Source: Spirochaetaceae bacterium (GTDB lineage Bacteria; Spirochaetota; Spirochaetia; Treponematales; Rectinemataceae). From it: 62,271 nt of DNA. A model generated the notes under the pieces. The model was not told the DNA's origin. It did no database searches and saw only the letters and a program-made list of their open reading frames with translations. Of the stretch, positions 15,685 to 23,986 are shown in pieces. The translations under genes and the position numbers were made by a program. Location of the stretch: positions 1 to 62,271 of the forward strand of contig JANXYO010000075.1 in assembly GCA_025356015.1 (NCBI GenBank), written 5' to 3'. Within the stretch, counting starts at the first letter, position 1. Every line of letters starts with the position of its first letter.

Positions 15685-17853
15685 CTAGAAATGGAGCCTC
15701 ATCTCGATGGATATGGAGGGCTTGATCTCCATGGCGCCTGAGCTGTCGTACTGGACCAGACCGTCTACCCGCACAGGCACCGTCTGGAAGAGCACGGCCA
15801 GGTCGAGGTTGGGCGCGTTCGGGACGGGCATGACGACCTCGCCGCCGAAGGAGGAGTTGGCATCCAGGAGCCTGAAGGTCCCGTCCGAGATCGCCTGGGC
15901 CATGTTCCGCCTGTCGTAGCCGATCGAGCCGGAGAGGTCGAGGATGGGGATTAGTCCCTTGCGCACAACGAGCCTCGCGTGGAATTCATCGGGCTTCTGC
16001 CCAAACTGGTCCCTGATCGATGAACCGTCGGCCGACCAAGGATACATGTAGCCCAGGGTGAACACAAGCTTGTTCTTGAGCAGATTGAAGCCGCCCTCGC
16101 CGTAGATGCCCATTATTGGTGGAGCGGAAGCGAGGCTCGCCGGGTTGACAAGGTATCCCGCGTACTCCTGGGCGTACTGCCCTCGCTTGCGGTCGTAAGT
16201 CGAATCGAAGAAGGAGGGTCTGAAGGCGCCCTTGAAGTAGCGGAACTCGAGGCGCCAGTCGATGAAGAGGACGTTGCCGATAAAGCCCGAGGCCGCTCCC
16301 CAGTTCTGCAGCTTGCCGCCCGAGTACACCAGGTCTGTCTTGAGGCCCGTGCTCACGCCAGAGAAGGCCTGCCTCACATAGGGCGCCGTCGCGGCCATGT
16401 CGGCGAAGGCGCGGATGCCGAATACCGCGTTGCGCTCTATTATCGGAAGGTCGAGGTCGAGGCCGCCGCCGACCAGCCACATGTTGCCGACCGTCGCGGC
16501 TCCGGCCTCGAGGTCCTTGCCCGGCGCGGTGTCGAGGACGCCCGAGAAGCCAAAGGCGAGCTTGAAGTCGGGGATGGGCCGCAGATAGAAGCGGCCACCG
16601 TAGATGCTCGGGTCGGCAAGGTCGTTCACCAGGGCCTCGAAGCCCGCGGCGCCACCGTCCAGTCCCAGGTTGAGCCCCACACGGCGCACCGAGGGGAATT
16701 CGGTATTGTTGGTGTAGTTGCGCATGACGAGGCCGTGGCCGATCGTGAGGCCCTCAAGGTTGCCTGCCTTGATGAAGAATGGGTCGTCAAGCTGCCTGCC
16801 GTACTCGACGTACTTGATCTTGAGGGCGAGGTCCTTCCCGAAATCCTTGATACCCTTTACGTTGTCCTTCCCCCAGTACTCGCCGCCGAAGGACCACTCG
16901 TTGTTCCCGTCGGGATGGTACCAGCTGTTCGGCGAGAAGATGTCGGAGGTGTAGATCACCGGCAGGTAGAGGCCGAGCTTGAGCTTGCCGAAGCTTAGGT
17001 CGGGGGCAAGGACGGCCTTGGAGTAGCCGATCCCGTTGATGGTCACGGAGCCGATCTCGAAGCCCATGCTCTCGCGCAGCCATTTCACGAAGGCCGATTC
17101 GGGCTCGGCCGCCTTCTTGCCCTCGGCGCCCTGCTGCTCGCCAGAGGCCGGCTTCTCTGCGGTGGCGGGTTTTTCGGCCTCGGCCTGGGGTACATCGGTC
17201 TCGGCGAGCTTCTTGAAGCCGAGATCGCCGAATTCCTGGGCGAACTGGTCGGCCGAGAACTTGAAGGCCGCGAAGGCCGGGGCGAAGGCGTCGGCAGCCA
17301 TGCCCTGGGCCACGGGGATTGTGGCGACCACATTGCCTGCGGCGTCGAGCTGGCTGAAGTCGACCTGGCCCTTGGCGACGGAGAGGAGGGCCTTGGTTCC
17401 CTCCTCGACGTCGAAGGCGAAATCGGTGCCGCGCACCCCGGCGACGGCGGTCTGGGAGCTGAACTGGTACTGGGCCCCCTTGGCGGCGACAGTCCTGACC
17501 TTGCCGGCGAGGACCGCGAAGGCGTTCTTGTCCTGCGGTGCCGCGGCGAGGGCCGAGACCGTGAACGAGGTCGATTTGCCGAGCTTGATGATGCTGCCGT
17601 TGGGCGAAAGCTTGAGCTCGGCGAAGGTAGTGGCTCCCGTCTGGACGGTGGCCCCGGCGGGTATGGCATCGCCCTCGAGGATGCCGGAGCCGAGCTTGAG
17701 CACGGTCTTGTCCGCCGCGGTCACTGTGAGTTCGCTGCCATCGACGAACTCGAGGGTGAGCTTCTGAGGGCCGGAAGCCCCGGCCTTGGCCTGAGAGAAC
17801 GCGAGCGCGGGTAGCAAAAGGGCGACGAGGAGCCCGATCAGTATTCGCTTCAT
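15685..17853 (-). CDS. FecR-domain protein fused to a beta-barrel
   Basis: A 722-residue exported protein with signal peptide KRILIGLLVALLLPALAFSQ. Residues 30-190 form a FecR-type domain (GDAIPAGATVQTG, AELKLSPNGSIIKL, VAGVRGTDFAFDVEEG). After an Ala/Glu linker, residues 255-722 are a beta-rich, aromatic domain ending in MRLHF, a terminal Phe typical of outer-membrane barrels. This second part is clearly homologous to the upstream neighbour: both share a block with LTIGHGLVMRNY or LTLGNGFIVGNY and later SGVLDTAPG or TGAFDTAPD. A strong AGGAGGAA Shine-Dalgarno lies upstream. No sigma factor or TonB receptor is nearby, so FecR probably does not act in classical iron signalling here. Confidence 0.82.
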   Translation of the reverse strand: MKRILIGLLVALLLPALAFSQAKAGASGPQKLTLEFVDGSELTVTAADKTVLKLGSGILEGDAIPAGATVQTGATTFAELKLSPNGSIIKLGKSTSFTVSALAAAPQDKNAFAVLAGKVRTVAAKGAQYQFSSQTAVAGVRGTDFAFDVEEGTKALLSVAKGQVDFSQLDAAGNVVATIPVAQGMAADAFAPAFAAFKFSADQFAQEFGDLGFKKLAETDVPQAEAEKPATAEKPASGEQQGAEGKKAAEPESAFVKWLRESMGFEIGSVTINGIGYSKAVLAPDLSFGKLKLGLYLPVIYTSDIFSPNSWYHPDGNNEWSFGGEYWGKDNVKGIKDFGKDLALKIKYVEYGRQLDDPFFIKAGNLEGLTIGHGLVMRNYTNNTEFPSVRRVGLNLGLDGGAAGFEALVNDLADPSIYGGRFYLRPIPDFKLAFGFSGVLDTAPGKDLEAGAATVGNMWLVGGGLDLDLPIIERNAVFGIRAFADMAATAPYVRQAFSGVSTGLKTDLVYSGGKLQNWGAASGFIGNVLFIDWRLEFRYFKGAFRPSFFDSTYDRKRGQYAQEYAGYLVNPASLASAPPIMGIYGEGGFNLLKNKLVFTLGYMYPWSADGSSIRDQFGQKPDEFHARLVVRKGLIPILDLSGSIGYDRRNMAQAISDGTFRLLDANSSFGGEVVMPVPNAPNLDLAVLFQTVPVRVDGLVQYDSSGAMEIKPSISIEMRLHF

Positions 17854-17874
17854 GGAATTCCTCCTGATGCGTGC

Positions 17875-19239
17875 CTAGAACTTGAGCGATGCCGAGAGGC
17901 TGGACCTGACGTCGAACTGCTGGGTCGTCGTGTTCCACCTGGCATCGTACTTGAGGGTCAGGACCGATGCTCCGGTTTTATAGTTGATGGCGAGGCCGAT
18001 GACGGCATCAGCGGGATCGACGAGGTCTGGGAAGAAGGGCTTGGCAGCACCGATGAAGTACTTTTCGTACGATGCGTCGAAGAAGAAGCCGCCAAGGACC
18101 CCGTCGGCGAGGCGGAAGACCGCCCTCGCGTGGGGATAGTCGGTCTGGGCGGCCGTGGCTGGCCTGGGATCGGCCAGGCGCTCCGCCGCCTTGAAGGGCC
18201 CGTCGAGCGAGGCCATGAGCACGAGCTTGTCCCGCAGGAGGCTGGTGCCGAGGCTGGCGTACCATCCCACGAGGCCATTGCCCGAGGGGCTTTGCTGCAT
18301 GAAGTCGAATTTCTGAGCCTTGTAAAGATCATAGTTGGCATCGAAGTAGGTGGGGATGAAGCCCGCGCCGAGGATGCGGAGCTGGGCCCCGTAGGTGAAG
18401 ATCGCGATGATCCTGCCTCCGACCCCGACCATGCCGCCCGCGCTCTTGTTTGGCTCGTAGGCGAGATCAGCGAAGGCAGCCATCGGAAAGAGCCCGCTCG
18501 AGTTGAGGGGCACAAAGGTATCCATTCCAAAGACGCCTATCGTCTTGGCCGGGTTCGTCGTTGTCGCGTAGAGATCGGGCGCCGTGTCGAAGGCCCCGGT
18601 GAAGCCTAGCTGCAGACCCTTTAGTATTGGCATCTCGTTCGTGACAAAGGGCCGCACAAACAGCCGGCCGCCGACGACATCGAGGCGGGCGAGGTTCCCG
18701 GTGAGGCCCTCGAAGCCGACCATGGGGAAGTCGAACAAGGAGCCGTCAACGCCGAAATCCAGGCCGAACAGACGCAGATCGGGCAGGAAGCTCATGTTCG
18801 AGTAGTTGCCGACGATGAAGCCATTGCCGAGGGTGAGGTCGTTGATCGACCCTAGCTTCGCAAAGAGCGGATCCTCACCTTTGATCCCGTAGCGGATGTA
18901 CAGGAGCTTGGGTAGGTAGATGTCCAGGAAATTCTTGCCGTCTCCGGGAACCCAGTCATTCCTGTAGACGCGCATGGCGTTGCTTGAGCCTTCGGGATAG
19001 AGCTGGAACCTCAGGGTGAGGTCGAGGCCTATGCCGAATTTCCCGAATGATACTTCGGGCTGGAAGCCGAGCCTGGTCCAGCTTTCCACGGTGCCGCCCG
19101 CGCCGGTCGGGAGGGCGTCGGTCCCGAGATCGATGCCGCCCTGGAATGCGAACGGGTTGGCCGGCGTGCTCTGGGCATCCTGTGCGATGACTACTCCAAC
19201 AATTGCGATGGCCATGAGCGCCGCAAAAAGTTTTCTCAT
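17875..19239 (-). CDS. outer-membrane beta-barrel protein
   Basis: A 454-residue exported protein with signal peptide RKLFAALMAIAIVGVVIAQD. The mature part alternates polar and aromatic residues in barrel fashion and ends SASLKF, with the C-terminal Phe expected for BAM-dependent insertion. It contains the block LTLGNGFIVGNYSNMSFLPD, shared with the FecR-fused protein encoded 21 bases downstream. The start at 19239 has an AAGGAGG Shine-Dalgarno; 24 further codons upstream are open but unlikely to be translated. The two genes form an operon ending in a strong terminator. A porin-like or structural role is possible; the specific family is not recognised. Confidence 0.85.
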   Translation of the reverse strand: MRKLFAALMAIAIVGVVIAQDAQSTPANPFAFQGGIDLGTDALPTGAGGTVESWTRLGFQPEVSFGKFGIGLDLTLRFQLYPEGSSNAMRVYRNDWVPGDGKNFLDIYLPKLLYIRYGIKGEDPLFAKLGSINDLTLGNGFIVGNYSNMSFLPDLRLFGLDFGVDGSLFDFPMVGFEGLTGNLARLDVVGGRLFVRPFVTNEMPILKGLQLGFTGAFDTAPDLYATTTNPAKTIGVFGMDTFVPLNSSGLFPMAAFADLAYEPNKSAGGMVGVGGRIIAIFTYGAQLRILGAGFIPTYFDANYDLYKAQKFDFMQQSPSGNGLVGWYASLGTSLLRDKLVLMASLDGPFKAAERLADPRPATAAQTDYPHARAVFRLADGVLGGFFFDASYEKYFIGAAKPFFPDLVDPADAVIGLAINYKTGASVLTLKYDARWNTTTQQFDVRSSLSASLKF

Positions 19240-19277
19240 ATCGGTGGCCTCCTTCGGCTCCGAATTTAGCTTCGACT

Positions 19278-19300
19278 CACCAAGTATACAACCCTTGGTG
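19278..19300. promoter_or_regulatory. inverted repeat over the barrel operon promoter
   Basis: CACCAAG and CTTGGTG form a perfect 7-base inverted repeat with a 9-base spacer. A TATACT box on the minus strand (19283-19288) overlaps it, 43 bases before the start at 19239. This is the layout of an operator covering a -10 element. The cognate regulator is unknown and the -35 is unclear. Confidence 0.5.
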
Positions 19301-19361
19301 TCAAAATCCATGAGGACGGCGTGCGGAAGCCAGGTCGGACGAAGCCACCGGCCCGTGGCGC

Positions 19362-19390
19362 TGGACTAGCGAATGGCTCCGTGCTAGTCT
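19362..19390 (+). promoter_or_regulatory. promoter of pyrFE
   Basis: TGGACT, 17-base spacer, TAGTCT on the plus strand, ending 36 bases before the ATG. Confidence 0.55.
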
Positions 19391-19426
19391 CCACGCGGTT
19401 TTCCCACCCTGAAGGAGGCAGCAGCC

Positions 19427-20860
19427 ATGGCCTTTTTCGATCGCCTCGAATCCGTCGTGCGTTCACGGGGCAGTTGCCTCTGCGTCGGCCTCGACCCCCG
19501 CGCCGACCCCTCTTCGCCCGACCCAGCGGCCTCAATGCTCGCCGCCAACCGCAGGCTCATCGAGGCCACTGCCCCCTGGGTTGCCTGCTACAAGCCCAAC
19601 ATCGCCTTCTACGAGGCCCATGGCCGCCCCGGCCTGCTCGCCCTCGAGGAGACGATCGCCTTTGTCCCCGAGGGCATCCCTGTCATCATCGACGCGAAGC
19701 GCTGCGACATCGGCGCCACGGCCGAGGCCTACGCCCTCTCTATCTTCGGCCGCTTATCGGCAGACGCGGTGACCTTGAGCCCCTACATGGGCAGGGATGC
19801 CCTCGATCCCTTCCTGGCCTATGAGGACCGGGGGGCATTCATGCTCTGCCGCACCTCAAACCAGAGCGCGCCATGGCTTCAGGACCTCAAGGTCGGGAGG
19901 GACGGGAATCCGCTTTATTTAGAAGTCGCGCGTGAGTGCTGCTCGTGGTCGCCCTCGGTCGGCCTCGTCGTGGCGGGCAACGATCTCGAGGCGCTGCGAC
20001 GCGTCAGGGAAGCATGCCCCCACCCCTGGTTCCTCGCGCCGGGCATCGGCGCCCAGGGCGGGAAGGCCGACGAGGCTTTCGCGGCCGGCTGCAGGGACGA
20101 CGGACTCGGAATCCTGGTTGTCGCGGCCAGGTCGGTCGCCGAGGCCTCCGATCCCTCGGCGGCGGCAAAGGCCCTCAGGGACCAGATGAACGAGGCCCGC
20201 GACTCCCTTCGTGGTGGGAAGTCTTTCGCCATGGGAAGGCCAGCCCAGGACAAGGCCCGGGGACAAACGCTCAGGCAAGGCCTCATGAAGGCCCTCATCG
20301 AGACCGGGTGCTTCCGCCTCGGCGATTTCATCCTCAAGAGCGGGAAGAAGAGCCCTTTCTACATCGACCTCAGGCGCCTGGTCTCCGATCCTTCAGCCCT
20401 GTCCCTCGCGGGTGAGGCCTATGCCGAGCTCGCCAAGGGCCTGGCCTTCGACCGCATCGCGGGGATACCGGCCGCCGCCCTGCCTCTCGCGACGGCTGCC
20501 TGCCTGCGGATCGGGGCGCCGATGGTCTGGCCGCGGATGCCGGCGAAGGACCACGGCACAGGCAACCGCATCGAAGGCGAGTGGAGGAAGGGCGAGCGGG
20601 CCCTCCTTCTGGACGACCTCATCACGACAGGGGCCAGCAAGCTCGAGGCCGTGGATATCCTCCGGGGGGAGGGCATGGTGGTCGAGGACCTAGCTGTCCT
20701 GATCGAGAGGGGCACCCAGGGCCGAGCCGACATGGGAGCGAAGGGGATTGCCCTCCATGCCTTTGTGCATGTGAGGGAGCTGTTCTCGGCCTGCGAGAGC
20801 CTGGGCCTCATCGATGCCGCACGCAGGAGGGAGCTCGAGGCCTTTGTCGACTCGGAGTGA
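19427..20860 (+). CDS. bifunctional OMP decarboxylase - orotate phosphoribosyltransferase
   Basis: A 477-residue fusion that would carry out both last steps of UMP synthesis. Residues 1-265 are a type 2 orotidine-5'-phosphate decarboxylase: CVGLDPRADP at the start and the catalytic DAKRCDIGATAEAYA segment. Residues 280-477 are orotate phosphoribosyltransferase, with FILKSGKKSPFYIDLR and the PRPP-binding loop LLLDDLITTGASKLEA. The order, decarboxylase first, is the reverse of animal and plant UMP synthase and matches fusions described in kinetoplastids and some cyanobacteria. An AAGGAGG Shine-Dalgarno lies before the ATG. The gene stands alone here; no other pyr genes are in the window. Confidence 0.94.
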   Translation: MAFFDRLESVVRSRGSCLCVGLDPRADPSSPDPAASMLAANRRLIEATAPWVACYKPNIAFYEAHGRPGLLALEETIAFVPEGIPVIIDAKRCDIGATAEAYALSIFGRLSADAVTLSPYMGRDALDPFLAYEDRGAFMLCRTSNQSAPWLQDLKVGRDGNPLYLEVARECCSWSPSVGLVVAGNDLEALRRVREACPHPWFLAPGIGAQGGKADEAFAAGCRDDGLGILVVAARSVAEASDPSAAAKALRDQMNEARDSLRGGKSFAMGRPAQDKARGQTLRQGLMKALIETGCFRLGDFILKSGKKSPFYIDLRRLVSDPSALSLAGEAYAELAKGLAFDRIAGIPAAALPLATAACLRIGAPMVWPRMPAKDHGTGNRIEGEWRKGERALLLDDLITTGASKLEAVDILRGEGMVVEDLAVLIERGTQGRADMGAKGIALHAFVHVRELFSACESLGLIDAARRRELEAFVDSE

Positions 20861-20868
20861 AGCGAGGC

Positions 20869-21279
20869 CTAGGCCCCCACGATGATGTCGGCGATGGACT
20901 TGGAGTTCGCGAAGTCGCGCAGCTGGGCATCGAGGCCGATCCACACGGATTTCGCCGTGCAGGTCGCGATCCGGTCGCAGTGCTCCTTCTTGCCGCAAAT
21001 GCAGGGCATCACGCCTATCCCCTCACCCGAGGCTTCCAGGATGTCCATCAGGGAGATGTTGGTGAGGGGGCGCGCGAAATAGAAACCGCCTCCAGGACCG
21101 CGGACAGACTGGATGATCCCTGCCCGCCTGAGCCTGAAGAAGATCTGCTCGAGGAACTCCGCCGATATGTCCTCGCGCTCGGCAAGGGTCTTGATGGAAA
21201 CAGGCTTTCCGTCAGGACTCGCGTCCGCAAGGGCGAGGATCGCGCGGAGGGCATAGCGTCCCTTGGTCGTCACTCTCAT
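20869..21279 (-). CDS. Rrf2/IscR-like transcriptional regulator
   Basis: A 136-residue regulator of the Rrf2 family. The N-terminal winged helix-turn-helix starts MRVTTKGRYALRAILALAD and contains EFLEQIFFRLRRAGIIQSVR. The C-terminal part has four Cys in C-I-C-x5-C-x5-C arrangement (CICGKKEHCDRIATC); the last three have the C-x5-C-x5-C spacing of the IscR iron-sulfur ligands. An iron-sulfur or redox signal is therefore likely. No isc or suf genes are in the window, so the targets are unknown. The start at 21279 has a GGAGAAG Shine-Dalgarno. It converges on pyrFE with only eight bases between the stops. Confidence 0.9.
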   Translation of the reverse strand: MRVTTKGRYALRAILALADASPDGKPVSIKTLAEREDISAEFLEQIFFRLRRAGIIQSVRGPGGGFYFARPLTNISLMDILEASGEGIGVMPCICGKKEHCDRIATCTAKSVWIGLDAQLRDFANSKSIADIIVGA

Positions 21280-21310
21280 CGGCTTCTCCACATATTTAAT
21301 AGTTTTGGTT

Positions 21311-21339
21311 AGAATACTGCACCGATGGGCAATACGCAA
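21311..21339 (-). promoter_or_regulatory. promoter of the Rrf2-type regulator
   Basis: Minus-strand TTGCGT, 17-base spacer, TATTCT. The region between it and the ATG is AT-rich (AACCAAAACTATTAAATA), unlike the surrounding DNA, and could hold an autoregulatory site. Confidence 0.65.
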
Positions 21340-21346
21340 GGAAAAA

Positions 21347-22321
21347 TTAATTTATTTTTCCCAGGAGGCGCCAGCAGCGGTGGATCCTGGCGTCCCTGAA
21401 ATCCCTGGGGATTGTGGCCGCGCTTATGTCCTCGCAGGGGAGGGACAGTCTCGTCGCGTCCCATTTGAGTTTCCTTGAGTTCGTCGAGAAGTAGAGCCTG
21501 CCTCCGGGGGACAGGACCCTGGCGCAGGCCTCGATAAGCTCGGGCCAGTCCGAGTTGACGTCGAAGTCGGCAGGGGCGCTCTTTGAGTTCGAGTAGGTCG
21601 GGGGATCGGCCACGATCAGGTCCCAGGCCATGCCCGCCTCGGCCGCGTCGGCGAGGAAGGCCGGGACGTCGGCCTTCACGATGGGGTGGTCGCCGGTCGA
21701 AAAATGGTTCAGCTCGAGATTCCTCTGGGCCCAGGCGTTGTAGGTGTTCGAGAGGTCGACGCTCGTGACCGCGCTCGCCCCTCCGGCGGCGGCGTGCACG
21801 GAGAAGCTACCCGTGTAGGAGAACAGGTTGAGCACCCGCTTGCCAGCGGATTCGGCAGCCACCATGGCCCTCGTCGTCCTGTGGTCGAGGAAGAGGCCTG
21901 TGTCGATGTAGTCGGAGAGGTTCACCAGGAAGGAGAGGCCACCCTCGCGCACCGCGAGCTCGACGCTCTCCGCGCCGAGCTTCTCGTACTGCTCGAGGCC
22001 GCGGAGCCTGCGCCTGGTCTTGACGAAGAGCCTCCCGGGAGCGATGCCGAGGGCCTCGGACGCGGTCCGGGCCATCAGGTTGAGCCAGGCCGCCTCGAGG
22101 CCCTCGTCCTTGTCGTAGGGGCGCTCGTAGAGGGCCATGAGGAGGTAGGCTCCCGACTCGGGGCCGTAGCGGTCGACGGCAAGGGGGACTTCGGGGATGT
22201 CGTTGTCGTAGAGCCTGAGGGCCTCTATCCCCGCCGACCGGGCCCAGCGTCGCAGGTGGTGCTCGTTCTTCACGAGCCTGTTGCGGAAGTACTCGGCCTG
22301 CTGCTCGTCCTTGCTCGTCAT
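21347..22321 (-). CDS. RlmK-like class I SAM-dependent 23S rRNA methyltransferase
   Basis: A 324-residue methyltransferase resembling the RlmK half of E. coli RlmKL, which makes m7G2069 in 23S rRNA. The N-terminal block FRNRLVKNEHHLRRWARSAG and RLYDNDIPEVPLAVDRY match that domain. The SAM-binding motif is VLNLFSYTGSFSVHAA, and motif IV is DPPTYSNSKSA. It is free-standing, lacking the THUMP and RlmL domains of the fused enzyme. Its ATG overlaps the rex stop by four bases. The rRNA methylase assignment is firm; the exact target base is inferred from the E. coli homologue. Confidence 0.87.
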   Translation of the reverse strand: MTSKDEQQAEYFRNRLVKNEHHLRRWARSAGIEALRLYDNDIPEVPLAVDRYGPESGAYLLMALYERPYDKDEGLEAAWLNLMARTASEALGIAPGRLFVKTRRRLRGLEQYEKLGAESVELAVREGGLSFLVNLSDYIDTGLFLDHRTTRAMVAAESAGKRVLNLFSYTGSFSVHAAAGGASAVTSVDLSNTYNAWAQRNLELNHFSTGDHPIVKADVPAFLADAAEAGMAWDLIVADPPTYSNSKSAPADFDVNSDWPELIEACARVLSPGGRLYFSTNSRKLKWDATRLSLPCEDISAATIPRDFRDARIHRCWRLLGKIN

Positions 22322-22968
22322 TTGGCCAGGATGCGGGTCTTGCGGTTCTGCATCATCACGGAGAGGAGGGCGTAGCCCGAGGAGAGATCCTCCCTCTGGA
22401 CGACGATCTCGTCGGGCACCTTGAGCTTGGTGTTCGTGAAGTTCCAGATGGAGCTTATCCCGGCGCGGACGAGGGTCTCGGCCGTCGCCTGGGCGAAGGG
22501 CGAGGGGACGGTCAGGATGGCGATCTCGGCCTTGAGGTCCTTGATGCCGACCTCCAGTTCCGTCATCGATCTGATGGTCACGCCGTGTATCTTGGCGCCG
22601 ACCTTCGAGGGGTCGGTGTCGAAGGCAGCGGCGATCTTGAGCCCATGGAGCTGGAATTCCTGGTAGCCCATGAGGGCCGAGCCAAGGTTTCCCGCCCCGA
22701 CGAGGATTGCCTCGTGGGACTCGTCCCAGCCGAGGTAGTGCTCGATGGCCGCGATCAGGGCATCGACGGGATAGCCCTTCTTGGGCTTGCCAATGATCCC
22801 GGTGATCGCCAGGTCCTTGCGGACCTGGATGGGCTCGAGGTTGAGCTCCTGGGCGATGACCGTGCCCGAGATGTAGGGATCCCCATTGCCCTGGCACTGG
22901 CGGATTATATGGAGGTATGAGGGCAACCTTCGGACAGAAGGCGCGAACGAGACTTTCACTTTTGCCAT
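22318..22968 (-). CDS. rex: redox-sensing transcriptional repressor Rex
   Basis: A 216-residue repressor that senses the NADH/NAD+ ratio and controls fermentation and respiration genes. The N-terminal winged helix has VRRLPSYLHIIRQC and the recognition helix region QVRKDLAITG. The Rossmann domain has the dinucleotide loop VGAGNLGSAL, and the domain-swap helix lies at the C-terminus. A GGAGATGAA Shine-Dalgarno and a promoter with TTGCTT, 17 bases, TATAGT precede it. It is cotranscribed with the RlmK-like methylase gene. Confidence 0.96.
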   Translation of the reverse strand: MAKVKVSFAPSVRRLPSYLHIIRQCQGNGDPYISGTVIAQELNLEPIQVRKDLAITGIIGKPKKGYPVDALIAAIEHYLGWDESHEAILVGAGNLGSALMGYQEFQLHGLKIAAAFDTDPSKVGAKIHGVTIRSMTELEVGIKDLKAEIAILTVPSPFAQATAETLVRAGISSIWNFTNTKLKVPDEIVVQREDLSSGYALLSVMMQNRKTRILAK

Positions 22969-22988
22969 TTCATCTCCATTCAGAAAGG

Positions 22989-23017
22989 ACTATATCGGAA
23001 TCGATAAAAAAAAGCAA
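22989..23017 (-). promoter_or_regulatory. promoter of rex with internal inverted repeat
   Basis: Minus-strand TTGCTT, 17-base spacer, TATAGT. An inverted repeat TATCG-GAAT-CGATA (22993-23006) covers the -10 box and part of the spacer. It does not match the usual Rex operator TTGTTAA-N4-TTAACAA, so it could belong to another regulator. Confidence 0.7.
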
Positions 23018-23064
23018 TAAACGTGGTGGATCGCATGAGACCGGATGCGCGCTTGTCCGCCCCC

Positions 23065-23910
23065 CTAGTCCCACCAGACCCTGGCGAAGAAGTCCGGCCT
23101 CATGAGCGATCCAGCGTGGCGGATCGAGCAGGCAGTCCGCGACTCGGCGAAGAGGCGCGCGAGTCTGTGCGAAAAGAGCTCGAGGGTCGTTCCCTTCGCC
23201 ACGTCCTCGTCGTAGATCAGGGCCCTTCCACCGCTCCACGTGGAGAGCCAGACCTCGTCGGCGAGGGAGACTATCGGGGTCTCGTCCTTGCGCTTGAACA
23301 TCGAAAATCTGACAAAATAGAGGGGAAGGCCGAGGTATTCGGCCAGCAGCAGGGCGGGCATGATGGAGCCATGGGCAGCGGCGACGATTATCTCGGGCTC
23401 GAAGGACTTCCTGACCGAAGCCGCGAGCATGCCCAGCTTCTCGGGCTCCGATGCCCGCCAAGTGTACCTGTCCAGGCCACCTGTGTACACGAAGCTGGGC
23501 ACCTCCGAAGGGAGGCGGGCCCTGAAATCCTCGGCCCGGGACATCCAGGCGGGATCGAGGCGGTAGGCCGCCCTCGCGAGCTCGATCGATTCCCGGTAGA
23601 GGCGATTGGCCCTCTCTATCTCGGCGATCGGATGGTCGACCCTGTAGCGTCTGGCCTCAGCCAGCTCATAGTAGACCGTCGGATGCAGGGGGAGGCCGTG
23701 CTCAGCGCAGATCTTGTAGTTGAGGATGACATTGACCAAGGCCGGGACCCGCACGTAGAGCCGGACCGCGGCATCCCTGTCCCCCCCATCCGCCGCGAGA
23801 CGCGACAGGAGACCGCCTATCTCGCGGAGAAGCTCCCCGTACGGGGACTCGAAGGCCATTGAGGGGGGAGCCTCGTCCCAGTCCTCGCCGCCCAGATGGC
23901 TGTCAATCAC
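23065..23910 (-). CDS. phosphoribosyltransferase-like protein
   Basis: A 281-residue protein. The C-terminal half has a type I phosphoribosyltransferase-like PRPP loop, ALIYDEDVAKGTTLEL, with two adjacent acidic residues. The strand IIVAAAHGSIMPALLLAEYL is the usual fold element before it. The N-terminal 110 residues are helical with no recognised domain. The GTG start at 23910 has no Shine-Dalgarno and lies five bases after a TACTGT box, so it may be leaderless. Family members include nucleobase salvage enzymes and non-enzymatic regulators; the substrate cannot be named here. Confidence 0.75.
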   Translation of the reverse strand: MIDSHLGGEDWDEAPPSMAFESPYGELLREIGGLLSRLAADGGDRDAAVRLYVRVPALVNVILNYKICAEHGLPLHPTVYYELAEARRYRVDHPIAEIERANRLYRESIELARAAYRLDPAWMSRAEDFRARLPSEVPSFVYTGGLDRYTWRASEPEKLGMLAASVRKSFEPEIIVAAAHGSIMPALLLAEYLGLPLYFVRFSMFKRKDETPIVSLADEVWLSTWSGGRALIYDEDVAKGTTLELFSHRLARLFAESRTACSIRHAGSLMRPDFFARVWWD

Positions 23911-23915
23911 GATTT

Positions 23916-23945
23916 ACAGTAGCCTCGCCCTTTCCCGGGTGGAAA
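23916..23945 (-). promoter_or_regulatory. possible promoter of the phosphoribosyltransferase-like gene
   Basis: Minus-strand TTTCCA, 18-base spacer, TACTGT, with five bases to the GTG start: a leaderless layout. Confidence 0.45.
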
Positions 23946-23986
23946 GACCCCGGCGGGGCCCCCTTCGATCCCACGGCCCGGGCGGC

